From assembly GCA_029550525.1 (NCBI GenBank), contig JAKPHF010000056.1, forward strand, positions 1 through 64,000: DNA of 64,000 bases. Reading direction: 5' to 3'. A program made the position numbers and the translations under genes. The notes beneath the pieces are model-generated. The model saw only the letters and a list, made by a program, of their open reading frames with translations. It searched no databases and was not told the DNA's origin. Source of the stretch: Planctomycetota bacterium (GTDB lineage Bacteria > Planctomycetota > Phycisphaerae > UBA1845 > PWPN01). Of this stretch, positions 10,691 through 20,582 are shown piece after piece (position 1 is the stretch's first letter; the number at the start of each line of letters is the position of its first letter).

Positions 10691-11876
10691 TTCGAAATGC
10701 CTTCCCGCGGTCAAACCTCGGCTCGGTCTCCAACGCCTTGGTGATGGGCAGGTCGCCGTGATCCGGGTGGCCGAACCAACTGTCCTGCACGAAGATGCCG
10801 GCGTCGGTGTGATAGATCCACGACATCTGAGCGAACAAGGGATCTCCCCAGTACTTCGGGTGGTCGGGGTTGAACCGGCGGAAGGTTTCCAGGTTCATGT
10901 CGCGGTGCAGTTCGGGCGTGACCTTCGGGTAGTTCTTGTCGTCGTGGTTGTTGAGAAACGTTCCGCCTTCGGTGCTCAGGATTGGCACTGGGTACGGCAG
11001 GTACCGGTCCATGAGATGCATGATCAACTCGCCGCACAGATAGCACGTATTGTCCTTGGCGAGCGAGGCGAAGCGTTCCTCACGCGTCGCGTGCGGCAGG
11101 TTCTTCTTCTCGTTGAACGGATAATCGAGCGGGTGATTGATTGAGCCCAAGTGCGAGCCGATGGCGCAACCCGCAAACGCCTCTTCGATCTTGCCCCACT
11201 TCTCGAACGTGGCGAAGCAGTCGGCGTACCACTGGCCGGCCGAGCCCGGCGTCATGGCGTAGAACACGGGGATGCCGCCCGCCTCCTTGATGATGGGCAC
11301 CACCCGCAACCACTGCTTGCACAACCGCTCGATGCGGTCGGGCTTCTCCCACTCGCCCACCGCCCATTCGATGTCGAGATTGGGTTCGTTACCGGTCTCG
11401 AAGTATCGGGCGCCGGCCTTGACGTAAGCCGCAAGCTCCGCCCGGACCCGCTGCTCTTCGGCACCCGGTGCGGGAAAATGCGGACTGGGCCGTTCCACGT
11501 ACAGCCGCACGACCGGCTCCACCCCCTGCCGCCGAGCCGCCTTGACCACTTCGATCTTGTTCAGCCCGCAGGCGAGCACCTTGTACCAGGTGAAGCCGTA
11601 ACGCTCTCGGAGTTCTTTGAAGAACGCGTCCGGATCGCGAGCCGCCCACGTGCAGTTCGGGTCGTCGTGGATGCCCCAGCCCGTGTCCGGCGCCGGCGGG
11701 CGCGGATAATCGGACAGCGCCATCCACGGAGCGGGCGGCTTGCGATCGCCCACCCGCGTGCATTTCGGCAATGTGTCGGGATCCCAGCCCAACGCCGTCG
11801 GGGCCGACAGCAGCACCGCCGTCAGACAGACCGCCAGAACCCTGCTCCTCCCCGAACTCGTCATCGGGCCAACCAT
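10686..11876 (-). CDS. secreted clan GH-A-like glycoside hydrolase
   Basis: 396 aa with a signal peptide ending near ALG. The fold suggested is a (beta/alpha)8 barrel: FETGNEPNLD (Glu about residue 162, the clan GH-A acid/base pattern Asn-Glu-Pro) and ILSTEGGTF (Glu about residue 300, a likely nucleophile). I cannot assign a GH family. The start ATG 11876 is chosen over upstream Met codons because a GAGGTGA ribosome site and the signal peptide begin there. The substrate is presumably a polysaccharide. The stop codon lies inside a heptad array. Confidence 0.7.
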   Translation of the reverse strand: MVGPMTSSGRSRVLAVCLTAVLLSAPTALGWDPDTLPKCTRVGDRKPPAPWMALSDYPRPPAPDTGWGIHDDPNCTWAARDPDAFFKELRERYGFTWYKVLACGLNKIEVVKAARRQGVEPVVRLYVERPSPHFPAPGAEEQRVRAELAAYVKAGARYFETGNEPNLDIEWAVGEWEKPDRIERLCKQWLRVVPIIKEAGGIPVFYAMTPGSAGQWYADCFATFEKWGKIEEAFAGCAIGSHLGSINHPLDYPFNEKKNLPHATREERFASLAKDNTCYLCGELIMHLMDRYLPYPVPILSTEGGTFLNNHDDKNYPKVTPELHRDMNLETFRRFNPDHPKYWGDPLFAQMSWIYHTDAGIFVQDSWFGHPDHGDLPITKALETEPRFDRGKAFRK

Positions 11877-12145
11877 CAGCTCACCTCGTGTATGAATGAT
11901 CCCACACCGCCCGCCCCGAATGCGATGGCGGTTATCCGTAAGCCTCCATGTACTTGGCCCTGATCCCGCCGTCAAGCCGTCACGTGCCTGCACGTTATCG
12001 GGAGCGACCGCGGTCCTCGCCTCTCACAACGCGCACCGCGAGCCGAACTTCCCGTGGGTTTGGGTACAAAACCTTGTGTACGTTGTCGCCTCGCTGGACG
12101 ATAAACCGACAGAACGACATCGCTTGTGTTCGAGAGAGTATCTTC

Positions 12146-13468
12146 ATGCTGAACCATCCGCAGATTTCGCTCCATCGATTGCTGCTTTCGGTTTCCCGCG
12201 CCGTGGACCAGGTGCATCCCAGCGTGGCCGACCACCAACAACGCGTGGCCTACATGGCCACGAGCATTGCCCGCCAACTCGGGATCAAAGGCGCGGACCT
12301 TCTCGACGTCTTCCAGGCGGCTTTGCTGCATGATATCGGGCTTATCACACCCGAAATCCGCATCGCGGCCGCCAGGCTCCGGGACCTCGAGAGCATTGCC
12401 TGGCATTCCGAGGTCGGATATCAGTTGCTCAAGACCAGCAGTCTCTTCGCCGGCGCGGCAGCGATCCTGCGGGACCATCACGTGCCCTGGGGGCATGGAG
12501 CCGGCGCGACCAAGAACGGTCGAGCCGTTCCGTTGGCCGCCCATATCATCACACTGGCCGATAAAATCGAAACGAGCATCGACCGTGACGTGCCGATCCT
12601 CGAGCAGGTCAGCTCGATCAACGAACAGGTGATTGCGGGCAGCGGCGAGATGTTCCATCCGGAATGCGTGGATGCGTTCCTGGAGGTCGCCTCTCGCGAA
12701 TCCTTCTGGCTCGACGTGGTGACCACCCACATCGGTTCGCTGCTCACGGATCGGATCGACTGGCCCGTGCTGACCATCGACGAGGCATCGCTCGGCCCGG
12801 TGGCCGAGATCTTCGGCCGGCTGGTTGACTTGGCCAGCCCCTGGACGGCCGTCCACAGCGCCGGCGTCACCGCGACCGCCGCCGCCCTGGCTCGGCTGAT
12901 GCACTTTTCGCCCCGCGAACAACAGTTGATGCGAGCCGCCGGCTACCTCCACGACATCGGCAAGCTCTCGGTCCCCAGCGCCATCCTCGACAAGCCGGGC
13001 AAGCTGACCCGCGAGGAGTTCCTCGTCGTGAAGGCTCACACGTACCACACCTACCACATTCTGGAAGCCATCGGCGGGTTGACCCAGGTCAGCGAGTGGG
13101 CCGCGTTCCATCACGAACGGCTCGACGGACGCGGCTATCCGTTCCACCTCGGTGACGACGAGCTCACGCTGGGCTCGCGCATCATGGCCGTCGCCGACGT
13201 CCTCACCGCCATCACCGAAGACCGCCCCTACCGCAAGGGAATGGATCGTGCCGAAGCCATGAGCGTCATCAACAAGCTCGTCGACAAGGGGGGACTCGAC
13301 GGACAGGTCGTTCGCGTGCTCGAGGCCCATTACGACGAGATCGTCGATGAGCGGCAACTCGTGCAGGCCGAGTACGGCGCCATGCAGAGCATACTCACCA
13401 ACATTGTTCAGGGGCCGGCTGACGCGCACCAGTCGGTGCTGGCCGGGGTCGGAAACGCGATAACGTAA
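12146..13468 (+). CDS. double HD / HD-GYP domain protein
   Basis: 440 aa with no recognisable receiver or membrane domain. The N-terminal half is an HD domain (LLHDIG, His62-Asp63; DHHVPWGHG). The C-terminal half is an HD-GYP domain (YLHDIGKL, His269-Asp270; HHERLDGRGYP, GYP 330-332; DVLTAITEDRPYRKG). HD-GYP proteins hydrolyse cyclic di-GMP at a di- or tri-iron site; the first HD may be a second catalytic or a regulatory unit. ATG 12146 is preferred because the upstream in-frame sequence is not protein-like. It is divergent from the GH-A gene, so the promoters share the 11877-12145 interval. Confidence 0.85.
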   Translation: MLNHPQISLHRLLLSVSRAVDQVHPSVADHQQRVAYMATSIARQLGIKGADLLDVFQAALLHDIGLITPEIRIAAARLRDLESIAWHSEVGYQLLKTSSLFAGAAAILRDHHVPWGHGAGATKNGRAVPLAAHIITLADKIETSIDRDVPILEQVSSINEQVIAGSGEMFHPECVDAFLEVASRESFWLDVVTTHIGSLLTDRIDWPVLTIDEASLGPVAEIFGRLVDLASPWTAVHSAGVTATAAALARLMHFSPREQQLMRAAGYLHDIGKLSVPSAILDKPGKLTREEFLVVKAHTYHTYHILEAIGGLTQVSEWAAFHHERLDGRGYPFHLGDDELTLGSRIMAVADVLTAITEDRPYRKGMDRAEAMSVINKLVDKGGLDGQVVRVLEAHYDEIVDERQLVQAEYGAMQSILTNIVQGPADAHQSVLAGVGNAIT

Positions 13469-13492
13469 CCGCCTCGGCAGGAGGAAAGAGGT

Positions 13493-13603
13493 ACGCATCC
13501 GCGTGCATTCCGGCGGGGGAATGAGTAGGCGGGGCCACTCCGACGACGCGTTGAACTGACGCATTCGCGTGCGTTCTGACGCAAGAACGAGTCGGCGGGG
13601 TCA
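13493..13603. repeat. two 45-bp direct repeats ending in GGCGGGG palindrome
   Basis: 13493-13537 and 13559-13603 are diverged copies of one 45-bp sequence (ACGCAT.CGCGTGC.TTC ... GAGT.GGCGGGG). A more diverged relative lies near 32310-32367. Copy 2 runs into the hairpin CGGCGGGG-TCAAG-CCCCGCCG (13593-13613), between two convergent genes, where it could act as a weak bidirectional terminator. Confidence 0.6.
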
Positions 13604-13644
13604 AGCCCCGCCGCTCGCTTGTTGAACCACCGTCGTTGGGGTGG

Positions 13645-13788
13645 TCAGCCGATCAGGTCGTCGCCCTGCGAAAGGCGACGAAGCATGGACTTGATGTCGG
13701 CCACGCCCTTGATAGCCACGTAAATGGTCACCGTGGAATACCACGTGAGGCAGGACACCACCAGCGCGAGCCAAAAATACTCTGCCAT
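13645..13788 (-). CDS. 47-aa membrane peptide coupled to the sodium symporter
   Basis: The peptide starts MAEYFWLALVVSC, has one membrane span (about residues 4-27) and a basic/acidic tail. Its ATG (13788-13786) overlaps the TAA stop of the symporter in a TAATG junction, a hallmark of translational coupling, with GGAG just upstream. Small partner proteins are known beside other symporters (YjcH with ActP, YhdT with PanF); I infer a similar role here. I do not recognise this particular family. A longer upstream reading frame exists but runs through the symporter gene. Confidence 0.75.
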   Translation of the reverse strand: MAEYFWLALVVSCLTWYSTVTIYVAIKGVADIKSMLRRLSQGDDLIG

Positions 13789-15302
13789 TACGCCACTCCT
13801 TTCGTCACGGCGTCTGCGTCGCCTGGTTGCCTCGGCTTGAGCAGCGACCCGACGACCATCGCCACGCCGGCGGCCAGGAATGTGCAACTCCCCACCACGT
13901 ATTGCCATTCGTCATGCCAGGCCTTGTACCGGTCCGACTGCTGCATGACCAACAGGAAAATGGGAATCGCCGCTCCCACCACGATCGCTGCGCCCGCGCC
14001 CCAACTGTTCGCCCTCCGCCAATAGCAACACGCGATCAGCAGGATGGACATGCTCGACAGGTAAATGGCTCCGGTCACGGTGAGGTACGTCCATACGTCG
14101 CCCTTCAACTCGTAGTATAGCCCGAAGAAGAACAGGAACACGCCGATGAGGGCCACGATCATCCGGTTGATGAGGATGCCCCGCCGCTCGGACCATTTGC
14201 GACGGAACGGGGCCAGGATGTCGTTGTAGATCACACTGCCCCAGGTCAGCATGTAAGCCGAATCCGTGGACATGTCCGCGGCCAACATGGCCGCCACCAG
14301 GATGCCCATGAGCCCCATGGGTACGGCGGTGGACAAATAGCGAGGCATGGCCAACAAGGAGCGGCGAGCTTCCTCCTCACCGGCGAACAGCGTCGGCAAC
14401 TGGTCGGGCGCAAAGGCGGTCAAGGCCGCCACACCCCAGATGCCGGGGATCAGGAACCGGCACACGAAGAAGAAGCTGGTCTGGGCATAAATGCGGCGGC
14501 CGGTCCGAGCATCTTTGGCTGACAGAAGCCGTTGAATCATGGTTTGCCACGTCAGGACCGCGGCCAGATTGACCAGACCCATGAACACCACGTAGTCCAC
14601 GCCCATGTCCTTGTGCTTGAATGGGTTGAACCCGCCTTCGCCGTGGTGCTGCGCGACGGTCTCCACCATCTTGCTCCAGCCGACGTCATGGAGGATGAGA
14701 AAAGTCACCACCACCAAACCGGCGCTCATGACGATGAACTGCATGAAGTCGGTCACCAACACGCTGAGCATCCCGCCCAGGATGGTGTACAGTGCCACCG
14801 CGGCCAGCAAGGCGCCCATCGTGCCGACCAGCCATTTGGCATCCATCCCACAGGTCTGCACCAGGAAATCGCCGCCCACCCGCAGAAACACGCCCATGTT
14901 GAGCAATCCGCCCAGCACGATGACCACGCCCGCCAGCCAGCGGATGCGGGGCCCGAAACGGTTTTCGAACAATTCAGGAATGGTGACCACGCCGGCCTCG
15001 CGAAGCGGCTTGATACAGAATCCGGTGAGCCCCACCACCAGCATGGCCAACGCGTAGAGAATGCCCGGCGTCGCTCCGGCGAAGCCCTTGTCGTAGCCGT
15101 TCTGAGCGGCGTACATGCACGTCACCACGCCGAACTCGGTAGCGGCCAGTGAGGCGATACCGAGATACAGATTCATCTCGCGGCCGGCCACCAGGAAGTG
15201 CTCGACTTTGCCGACGTACTTGCGCACCATGACGCCGGCCGCCATGGTCACCGCCAGGTACACGCCCACAATCCCGCCGTCGATCCAGGTGAAGTTGCTC
15301 AT
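13788..15302 (-). CDS. sodium:solute symporter family (SSS) transporter
   Basis: A 504-aa polytopic protein, about 13 membrane spans, of the SSS/solute carrier 5 type. N-terminal features: GIVGVYLAVTMAAGVMVRKY, FLVAGREMN, LGIASLAATEFG; later MLAADMSTDSAYMLTWGSVIYND, a typical SSS segment. It couples sodium import to uptake of a solute, most likely a sugar or organic acid in this setting. The start ATG 15302 has AGGA six bases upstream. The 47-aa peptide is coupled to its stop codon. Next gene neighbours are a GH20 remnant and a sugar isomerase-like protein. Confidence 0.9.
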   Translation of the reverse strand: MSNFTWIDGGIVGVYLAVTMAAGVMVRKYVGKVEHFLVAGREMNLYLGIASLAATEFGVVTCMYAAQNGYDKGFAGATPGILYALAMLVVGLTGFCIKPLREAGVVTIPELFENRFGPRIRWLAGVVIVLGGLLNMGVFLRVGGDFLVQTCGMDAKWLVGTMGALLAAVALYTILGGMLSVLVTDFMQFIVMSAGLVVVTFLILHDVGWSKMVETVAQHHGEGGFNPFKHKDMGVDYVVFMGLVNLAAVLTWQTMIQRLLSAKDARTGRRIYAQTSFFFVCRFLIPGIWGVAALTAFAPDQLPTLFAGEEEARRSLLAMPRYLSTAVPMGLMGILVAAMLAADMSTDSAYMLTWGSVIYNDILAPFRRKWSERRGILINRMIVALIGVFLFFFGLYYELKGDVWTYLTVTGAIYLSSMSILLIACCYWRRANSWGAGAAIVVGAAIPIFLLVMQQSDRYKAWHDEWQYVVGSCTFLAAGVAMVVGSLLKPRQPGDADAVTKGVA

Positions 15303-15578
15303 GTCGAATCCTGCAGATTGGAGTCTGTGAGCCGCCGGTGCCCGCTGACGTAGCACGGACCCGCGCCGGACGTGCGTAGATTAAGGGCAGATCACCCTGT
15401 CACGCAACGGGCGAGTGACGAGGAATGCTACGGCGCCCGCAGCTGGACAGAAGCGATGTACGCCGAAGGAGCATCGTTCCTGTGCGGTCGCGGTTGGCGT
15501 CTCAGAACATCCTTGTCGCGGGTGGAACCGCCGGGTATCTTGGCGACGAACTCTCCCGTCTCCTGCGAGGAACGTTAC

Positions 15579-15904
15579 ATGCTTCTTCCCTGTCTGCTCA
15601 CAGCTATGATGGCAGCACCACCCCATTCACCCACGTTTTCTTCGATCATTCCGGCTCCCGTCGAACTCACATCGGCGGCCGGCGAATTCGTCATCTTGCC
15701 GGAAACCGTCGTGGTCGCTGCGCCCGGCCCCGCCTCCCGGGAGGCCGAAAAGCTCATTGATGCGCTCGCTCCCGCCCTCGGTTGGCGGCTTCGCGCTTCG
15801 ACCAGCCCTGTCGATGCATCCAACACGACCGGTTCCTCGCCCGGCTCCGGCCGCACCTCGAGCGGCTGGATGCGATGGACGTGAACTACCGAGCGATGAA
15901 ATGA
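15579..15904 (+). pseudogene. beta-N-acetylhexosaminidase (GH20) remnant, internally deleted
   Basis: From ATG 15579 (GAGG eight bases upstream) the frame encodes a signal-like start and a GH20 N-terminal domain: SIIPAPVELTSAAGEFVILP, then REAEKLIDALAPALGW. This frame stops at 15884 after nonsense. In the next frame, from about 15815, the sequence reads HDRFLARLRPHLERLDAMDV and then NYRAMK, which looks like the C-terminus of a GH20 enzyme, ending at TGA 15902-15904. The whole catalytic barrel between them (about 400 codons in an intact gene) is missing. This points to one large internal deletion. Promoter and start remain. Confidence 0.7.
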
Positions 15905-15935
15905 CGAATGACGAAACTCGAATGTCGAACGACGA
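15901..15935. repeat. heptad array, ATGACGA words, at a stop codon
   Basis: Five units in phase: ATGACGA twice, AACTCGA, ATGTCGA, ACGACGA. The first unit contains the TGA that ends the GH20 remnant. The same words and the same relation to a stop codon recur at 54010. Confidence 0.85.
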
Positions 15936-15966
15936 TTTTTCTGATATCCACAAGAGGGGTAGGGTC

Positions 15967-16842
<876 letters not shown>

Positions 16843-16960
16843 GCGCGGAGAGGGGGTTGGCGAAAGAATGTCTCAGGGGGCGGGTGTCTCGCCCGGTGCG
16901 TGGTTTGGGATTCCATTCCCTCGCTCGCGATGCCGGCAATGCCGTCATGTGGCTGGTCGT

Positions 16961-17779
16961 TCACAGGTTCGCGTAGAGCAGGTACGCGCCGCTGATAGCC
17001 AGAAGGATGTACACCACCCGGTGAAAGAGTGCGGGCGACATGTGATGGTTCATGGCCGCCCCCATCCAGACGAACAGCGGAGCCATCGGCAGCAGCCAGA
17101 TGCTCTTGACCAGCGTCTCGCGGGTGATGAGCGGCTCGAAGTTCGAATCCAGGAACGGCACGACGGCGTAGAACGGAATCTTGGCCGAGTTGAACACGAA
17201 ATAGAACCGGGCCTGCGTGCCCACGAAGTCGCGTTTCTCCATCCGTTGGGGCAGGAAGTAGATGGTGGTGATCGCCCCAGCCGCGTGGGCGAGCATGGTG
17301 GCGATACCCGCGGCAATCCCGAAGGGCATCGCGGTCAGCCACGTCGGTCGAAACGGCGGCAACTCCCCGTCACGATCGATGCGACGCTTGAGCCACGACC
17401 GAACCCAATCGAGTCCGACGAACGCGATGGACGTGGCCCCCACGAAGATCTTGGTCGCCTCCTGCGAGATTACGCCGAGCAGCAGCGCTCCCAGCATGAT
17501 GCCCAGGAGCATCCACGGCGCGATGAGCAGGACGGGCCGGGCCTGCCACTCCCGCGGATAGTGACGCAGCGTGAGGATGTCGCACACGACCAGGATCGGC
17601 AGCCACATGCCCAGCGAGAACTTCGCCGGCGCCACTGCCATCATCAAGGGGATCGACAACACGCCCACGCCGCCGAAGCCGCCCTTGGAGATGCCCGTCA
17701 TGGCCAGGGCCAGCGTGGCGACGATCATGTACACGGCCGGGCTCGCCGTGACCCCGGCCGGCAGGATCCAATCGTGCAC
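16961..17779 (-). CDS. TauE/SafE-family membrane transporter
   Basis: 272 aa with about eight membrane spans. The N-terminal half-repeat GISKGGFGGVGVLSIPLMM and the second AGAITTIYFLP are typical of the TauE/SafE (sulfite exporter) family, which moves sulfonates, sulfite or other small anions. The start is GTG 17779, two bases after the stop of the nitrilase-like gene, so the two are probably one operon with coupled translation. The substrate is not evident. Confidence 0.85.
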   Translation of the reverse strand: MHDWILPAGVTASPAVYMIVATLALAMTGISKGGFGGVGVLSIPLMMAVAPAKFSLGMWLPILVVCDILTLRHYPREWQARPVLLIAPWMLLGIMLGALLLGVISQEATKIFVGATSIAFVGLDWVRSWLKRRIDRDGELPPFRPTWLTAMPFGIAAGIATMLAHAAGAITTIYFLPQRMEKRDFVGTQARFYFVFNSAKIPFYAVVPFLDSNFEPLITRETLVKSIWLLPMAPLFVWMGAAMNHHMSPALFHRVVYILLAISGAYLLYANL

Positions 17780-17781
17780 CG

Positions 17782-18636
17782 TCAGTCCCCCCGCCCGGGG
17801 CGAATCTCGAAGATCCGCACTTCGGCGTCGCGATCCCGCAGCACGCCCAGCACGTTGCCGTCACGATCGGCCACCACGCTCAGTCCGCCGTACGTCTTGC
17901 CCTTCCACGGTCCGCGGGAGATCATCCCCACGCAGTCCGTCCCCACCACCGGGCAGCCGACCACCTTGGCCGCGCGGCAGACCACCTTCTCCAACTCCTT
18001 GCCGTGACCTGGCCACTGCTCTTTGTCGGCCGCCCACCCGTAGGGCACGAGCAGCAGATCCGGACGCTGCCCGGCCACCTTCTCGAGGAACTCGACCTCG
18101 AACGTGTCCGCGCAAATCAACAGCCCCACGCGGCCGATGGGCGTGTCGACCACGGTGATATCCTCGGGCTTGCCGTCGGCATACGGCGGCTCCATCAGCT
18201 TGGCGTGGTGCAGATTGTTCATCTTGCGATGCTTGGCCAGGAGCTTGCCGTCGGCCCCGATCAACACCGCCGAGTCGTACAACTTGTCACCGTCTTTCTC
18301 GTCCATGCCGATGCAGATCATCAGCTGATGTTTGCGAGCCAGCTCGGCCAGACGCTGCGTCATCGGCCCGGGGATGGGCTCGGCCAGTTGATGCGCCTCG
18401 GGGTTGATCCAGCCCAGAATGACCGACTCCGGGAAGCAAGCCACCGCCGCTCCCTGCCGAGCCGCTTCCTCGACCGCGTACGCAACCCGCCGGAAGTTGC
18501 CCTCGGCATCGCTGTCGATACAGAAGACTTGACACACCGCCACTCGAACGGGCTTGACGTCTTTTCCTGCGCTTGTTTCGTTCGGCACTGCACTCCCCAC
18601 CAAAGCCGCCAACAGGCATGTTGTGAACGTGATCAA
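17782..18636 (-). CDS. exported carbon-nitrogen hydrolase (nitrilase superfamily)
   Basis: 284 aa from a TTG start at 18636, chosen because GGAGG lies seven bases upstream and a signal-like hydrophobic stretch (ITFTTCLLAALVGSAV) follows. The catalytic triad is present: Glu in CFPESVILGW, Lys in KHRKMN, Cys in LLICADTFE. Members cleave nitriles, amides or N-carbamyl compounds. An export signal is unusual for this family. It is paired with a TauE-type transporter, which suggests a shared small-molecule substrate. Confidence 0.82.
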   Translation of the reverse strand: MITFTTCLLAALVGSAVPNETSAGKDVKPVRVAVCQVFCIDSDAEGNFRRVAYAVEEAARQGAAVACFPESVILGWINPEAHQLAEPIPGPMTQRLAELARKHQLMICIGMDEKDGDKLYDSAVLIGADGKLLAKHRKMNNLHHAKLMEPPYADGKPEDITVVDTPIGRVGLLICADTFEVEFLEKVAGQRPDLLLVPYGWAADKEQWPGHGKELEKVVCRAAKVVGCPVVGTDCVGMISRGPWKGKTYGGLSVVADRDGNVLGVLRDRDAEVRIFEIRPGRGD

Positions 18637-18678
18637 CTGTCCGCCTCCGCTTCGCAAGTCTGGCCAAGCGACAGGTAT

Positions 18679-18709
18679 CCCGCCTGCCTGCCGGCAGGAT
18701 GCCCGCCTT
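18679..18709. repeat. REP-like palindromes
   Basis: CCCGCCTGCCTGCCGGCAGG and GGCAGGATGCCCGCC overlap, related to the GGCGGGC...GCCCGCC palindromes elsewhere in the window. They lie between the nitrilase start and nikR. Confidence 0.5.
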
Positions 18710-18874
18710 GCCCATAACCATGTGCCGCGACAGTATACCCGCAACGGCGGCCCGGAAGTATGTGGTCCACGTTCCCGCGAGAAGCGTCGTCCATGTTGAG
18801 CGATTCGCTTTTTCGCCTTCCCGGAACGAGAGCCGCGCGAACTGACGGGCCAACGAGCCGGCAGGGGCAAGCCT

Positions 18875-18909
18875 GGCTCATAGCTCACAGCTCACAGCTC
18901 ATAGCTTCC
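18875..18909. repeat. heptad array, AGCTCAN words
   Basis: Five units in phase: GGCTCAT, AGCTCAC twice, AGCTCAT, AGCTTCC. The array ends two bases before the nikR stop codon on the minus strand. Confidence 0.85.
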
Positions 18910-18911
18910 GC

Positions 18912-19328
18912 TCAGTGCAGTTCGCTGCCCGTACTGGTCATGGATAACTCGGCGTGCAGGACGCCCTTCTGCTGGTGGATGGCGTCGGCGAGCTTTCGGA
19001 TCAGGCTGGCCCGGCCGCGAACCAGGATCACCTCGGCACACAGATGGTGACTCAAATGCACGTGCGTGGTGACCAGGACCGAGGCGTGATGATGGTGCTG
19101 CAGATCGATGAGCTTTTCCGCCAGGCGGCGCTGGTGATGATCGTAGACCATCGTGATCGTGCCCAGCACTTCCTCATCCTTGTCCCACTTGCCCTTGACC
19201 AGCCGGTCGCGGATCAGGTCGCGGACGAACTCGGAGCGGTTCTCGTACCCGCTCGTCTTGACCAGCTTCTCGAGCTGCTCGAACAACGGCTTTTCAATGG
19301 ACAGACTCAATCGCACCAGGTCGGACAC
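18912..19328 (-). CDS. nikR: nickel-responsive regulator NikR family
   Basis: 138 aa. The N-terminal ribbon-helix-helix (LVRLSLSIEKPLFEQLEKLV, GYENRSEFVRDLIRDRL) binds DNA, and the C-terminal ACT-like domain carries the nickel ligands: His in HHHHASV, HVHLSHHLC (His-x-His and Cys). Family length is normal. NikR represses nickel uptake genes when nickel is plentiful. No nickel transporter or nickel enzyme is adjacent, but larE (nickel-pincer cofactor synthesis) lies 25 kb away in the same window. I found no GTATGA-N16-TCATAC operator upstream. Confidence 0.9.
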   Translation of the reverse strand: MSDLVRLSLSIEKPLFEQLEKLVKTSGYENRSEFVRDLIRDRLVKGKWDKDEEVLGTITMVYDHHQRRLAEKLIDLQHHHHASVLVTTHVHLSHHLCAEVILVRGRASLIRKLADAIHQQKGVLHAELSMTSTGSELH

Positions 19329-19648
19329 GCGGACACCTCACAAGTTCAGCACAGTGGTTTCAGCGTATGGCTCGCGGCACACTCGGTCAACCGGCAATAC
19401 GGCCACGGGACCTGGCAGCGGTGGAGTTACCGCGTCGCACCCGGCGCTCGATGCCGCAACGGGTCGTTCGGCCCGGCCGAGTCATCAGCCAATGAACCGA
19501 GAGGCCCGGTGCGCCGGGATCTCCGGCCAGCGCGGCAAGCCGGCTCGAGCGGGGCCGGCATGGTAGCCGCCTCCCGACGCTTGTTCCCGGTGTGCCCGGC
19601 GGCTGCACCCGATGGACGATGGATGCCGGCTCCGATATATTCCTGGGA
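19329..19648. other. divergent intergenic region nikR / scpB
   Basis: 320 bases between two divergent genes. It should hold both promoters, but no convincing -35/-10 pair is visible. GC-rich short palindromes are present (for example GCCCGGTGCGCCGGG near 19506). No coding sequence is supported. Confidence 0.5.
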
Positions 19649-20575
19649 ATGGTTCACAGGGACGAGAACAACGACGAGATCCTCGACCAGGAACACAAGG
19701 AAGACCCTGGCCCGACGGATCCGCACGCTGGCATCGACGACGCTCCGCAGCCGGACGAGCCCGCCGCGTCTGATCAGGACACGGTCGTCCCCGCCCATGC
19801 CGAGGACGATCGCGAACCTGCCCCTGCGCCTGCTGCGGATGACGACGTCGACCCGGCCGAGACTGCGCCGGCCGACGCTGCTGCGGACGATACGGGCTCC
19901 GACGAGACCGGCTCGGACGATGCCGAAGAGGCCCTCGTCACGGCCGAGAGCCCGACCGACGCCGACGACGAGGAAGGCCCCGTCGAGCGTGGCGAGGGGG
20001 ATGCCGACGCGGACGTCGATACGCTCGAAGCACCGTCCGGCCTGGGTGAGCAGGAAGTCACCACCGAGCGCGTCGTCGAGGCGGTACTCTTCGCCTCCGA
20101 CGCCCCGCTGCCGCTCTCGAAGATCGTGTCCATCCTGGGTGTCGGCTCGGCCCGCGACGTGCGAAACCACATCAAGGCCCTCAACGAAAAGTATGAGCGG
20201 ATGGGCGCGTCCTTCCGCATCGAGCAGATCGCCAGTGGCTATCAGATGCTCACGTTGCCCGTGTACAACACCTGGATCCGGCGTCTCAAGCAAACCAAGC
20301 AGGATTCGCGGCTCTCTCAACCCGCCCTGGAGACACTGGCGGTGGTCGCCTACAAGCAACCGGTGGTCCGCGCCGAGATCGAGGCGATTCGCGGCGTGTC
20401 GGCGGGCGAGATGCTGAACCGGCTTCGCGAACTGGGCCTCATCAAGATCGTGGGCCGGGCCGAGGACGTTGGCCGCCCCATGCTCTATGGCACCACCCGC
20501 CGGTTCCTCGAAGTCTTCGGCCTGTCCAGCCTCGATGATTTGCCGCGCGTCGAAGAACTGCAGCCCGGAGAGTGA
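19649..20575 (+). CDS. scpB: segregation and condensation protein B
   Basis: 308 aa. ScpB joins ScpA and SMC in chromosome condensation. The conserved winged-helix core starts near residue 135 (VVEAVLFASDAPLPLSKIVS) and includes QPALETLAVVAYKQPVVRAE, IEAIRGVSAGEMLNRLRELG and LYGTTRRFLEVFGL. The first ~130 residues are an acidic Asp/Glu/Ala/Pro-rich, low-complexity extension not seen in short ScpB proteins. ATG 19649 is taken with TGGGA upstream. No scpA is adjacent. Confidence 0.92.
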   Translation: MVHRDENNDEILDQEHKEDPGPTDPHAGIDDAPQPDEPAASDQDTVVPAHAEDDREPAPAPAADDDVDPAETAPADAAADDTGSDETGSDDAEEALVTAESPTDADDEEGPVERGEGDADADVDTLEAPSGLGEQEVTTERVVEAVLFASDAPLPLSKIVSILGVGSARDVRNHIKALNEKYERMGASFRIEQIASGYQMLTLPVYNTWIRRLKQTKQDSRLSQPALETLAVVAYKQPVVRAEIEAIRGVSAGEMLNRLRELGLIKIVGRAEDVGRPMLYGTTRRFLEVFGLSSLDDLPRVEELQPGE

Positions 20576-20582
20576 TGCAAAG

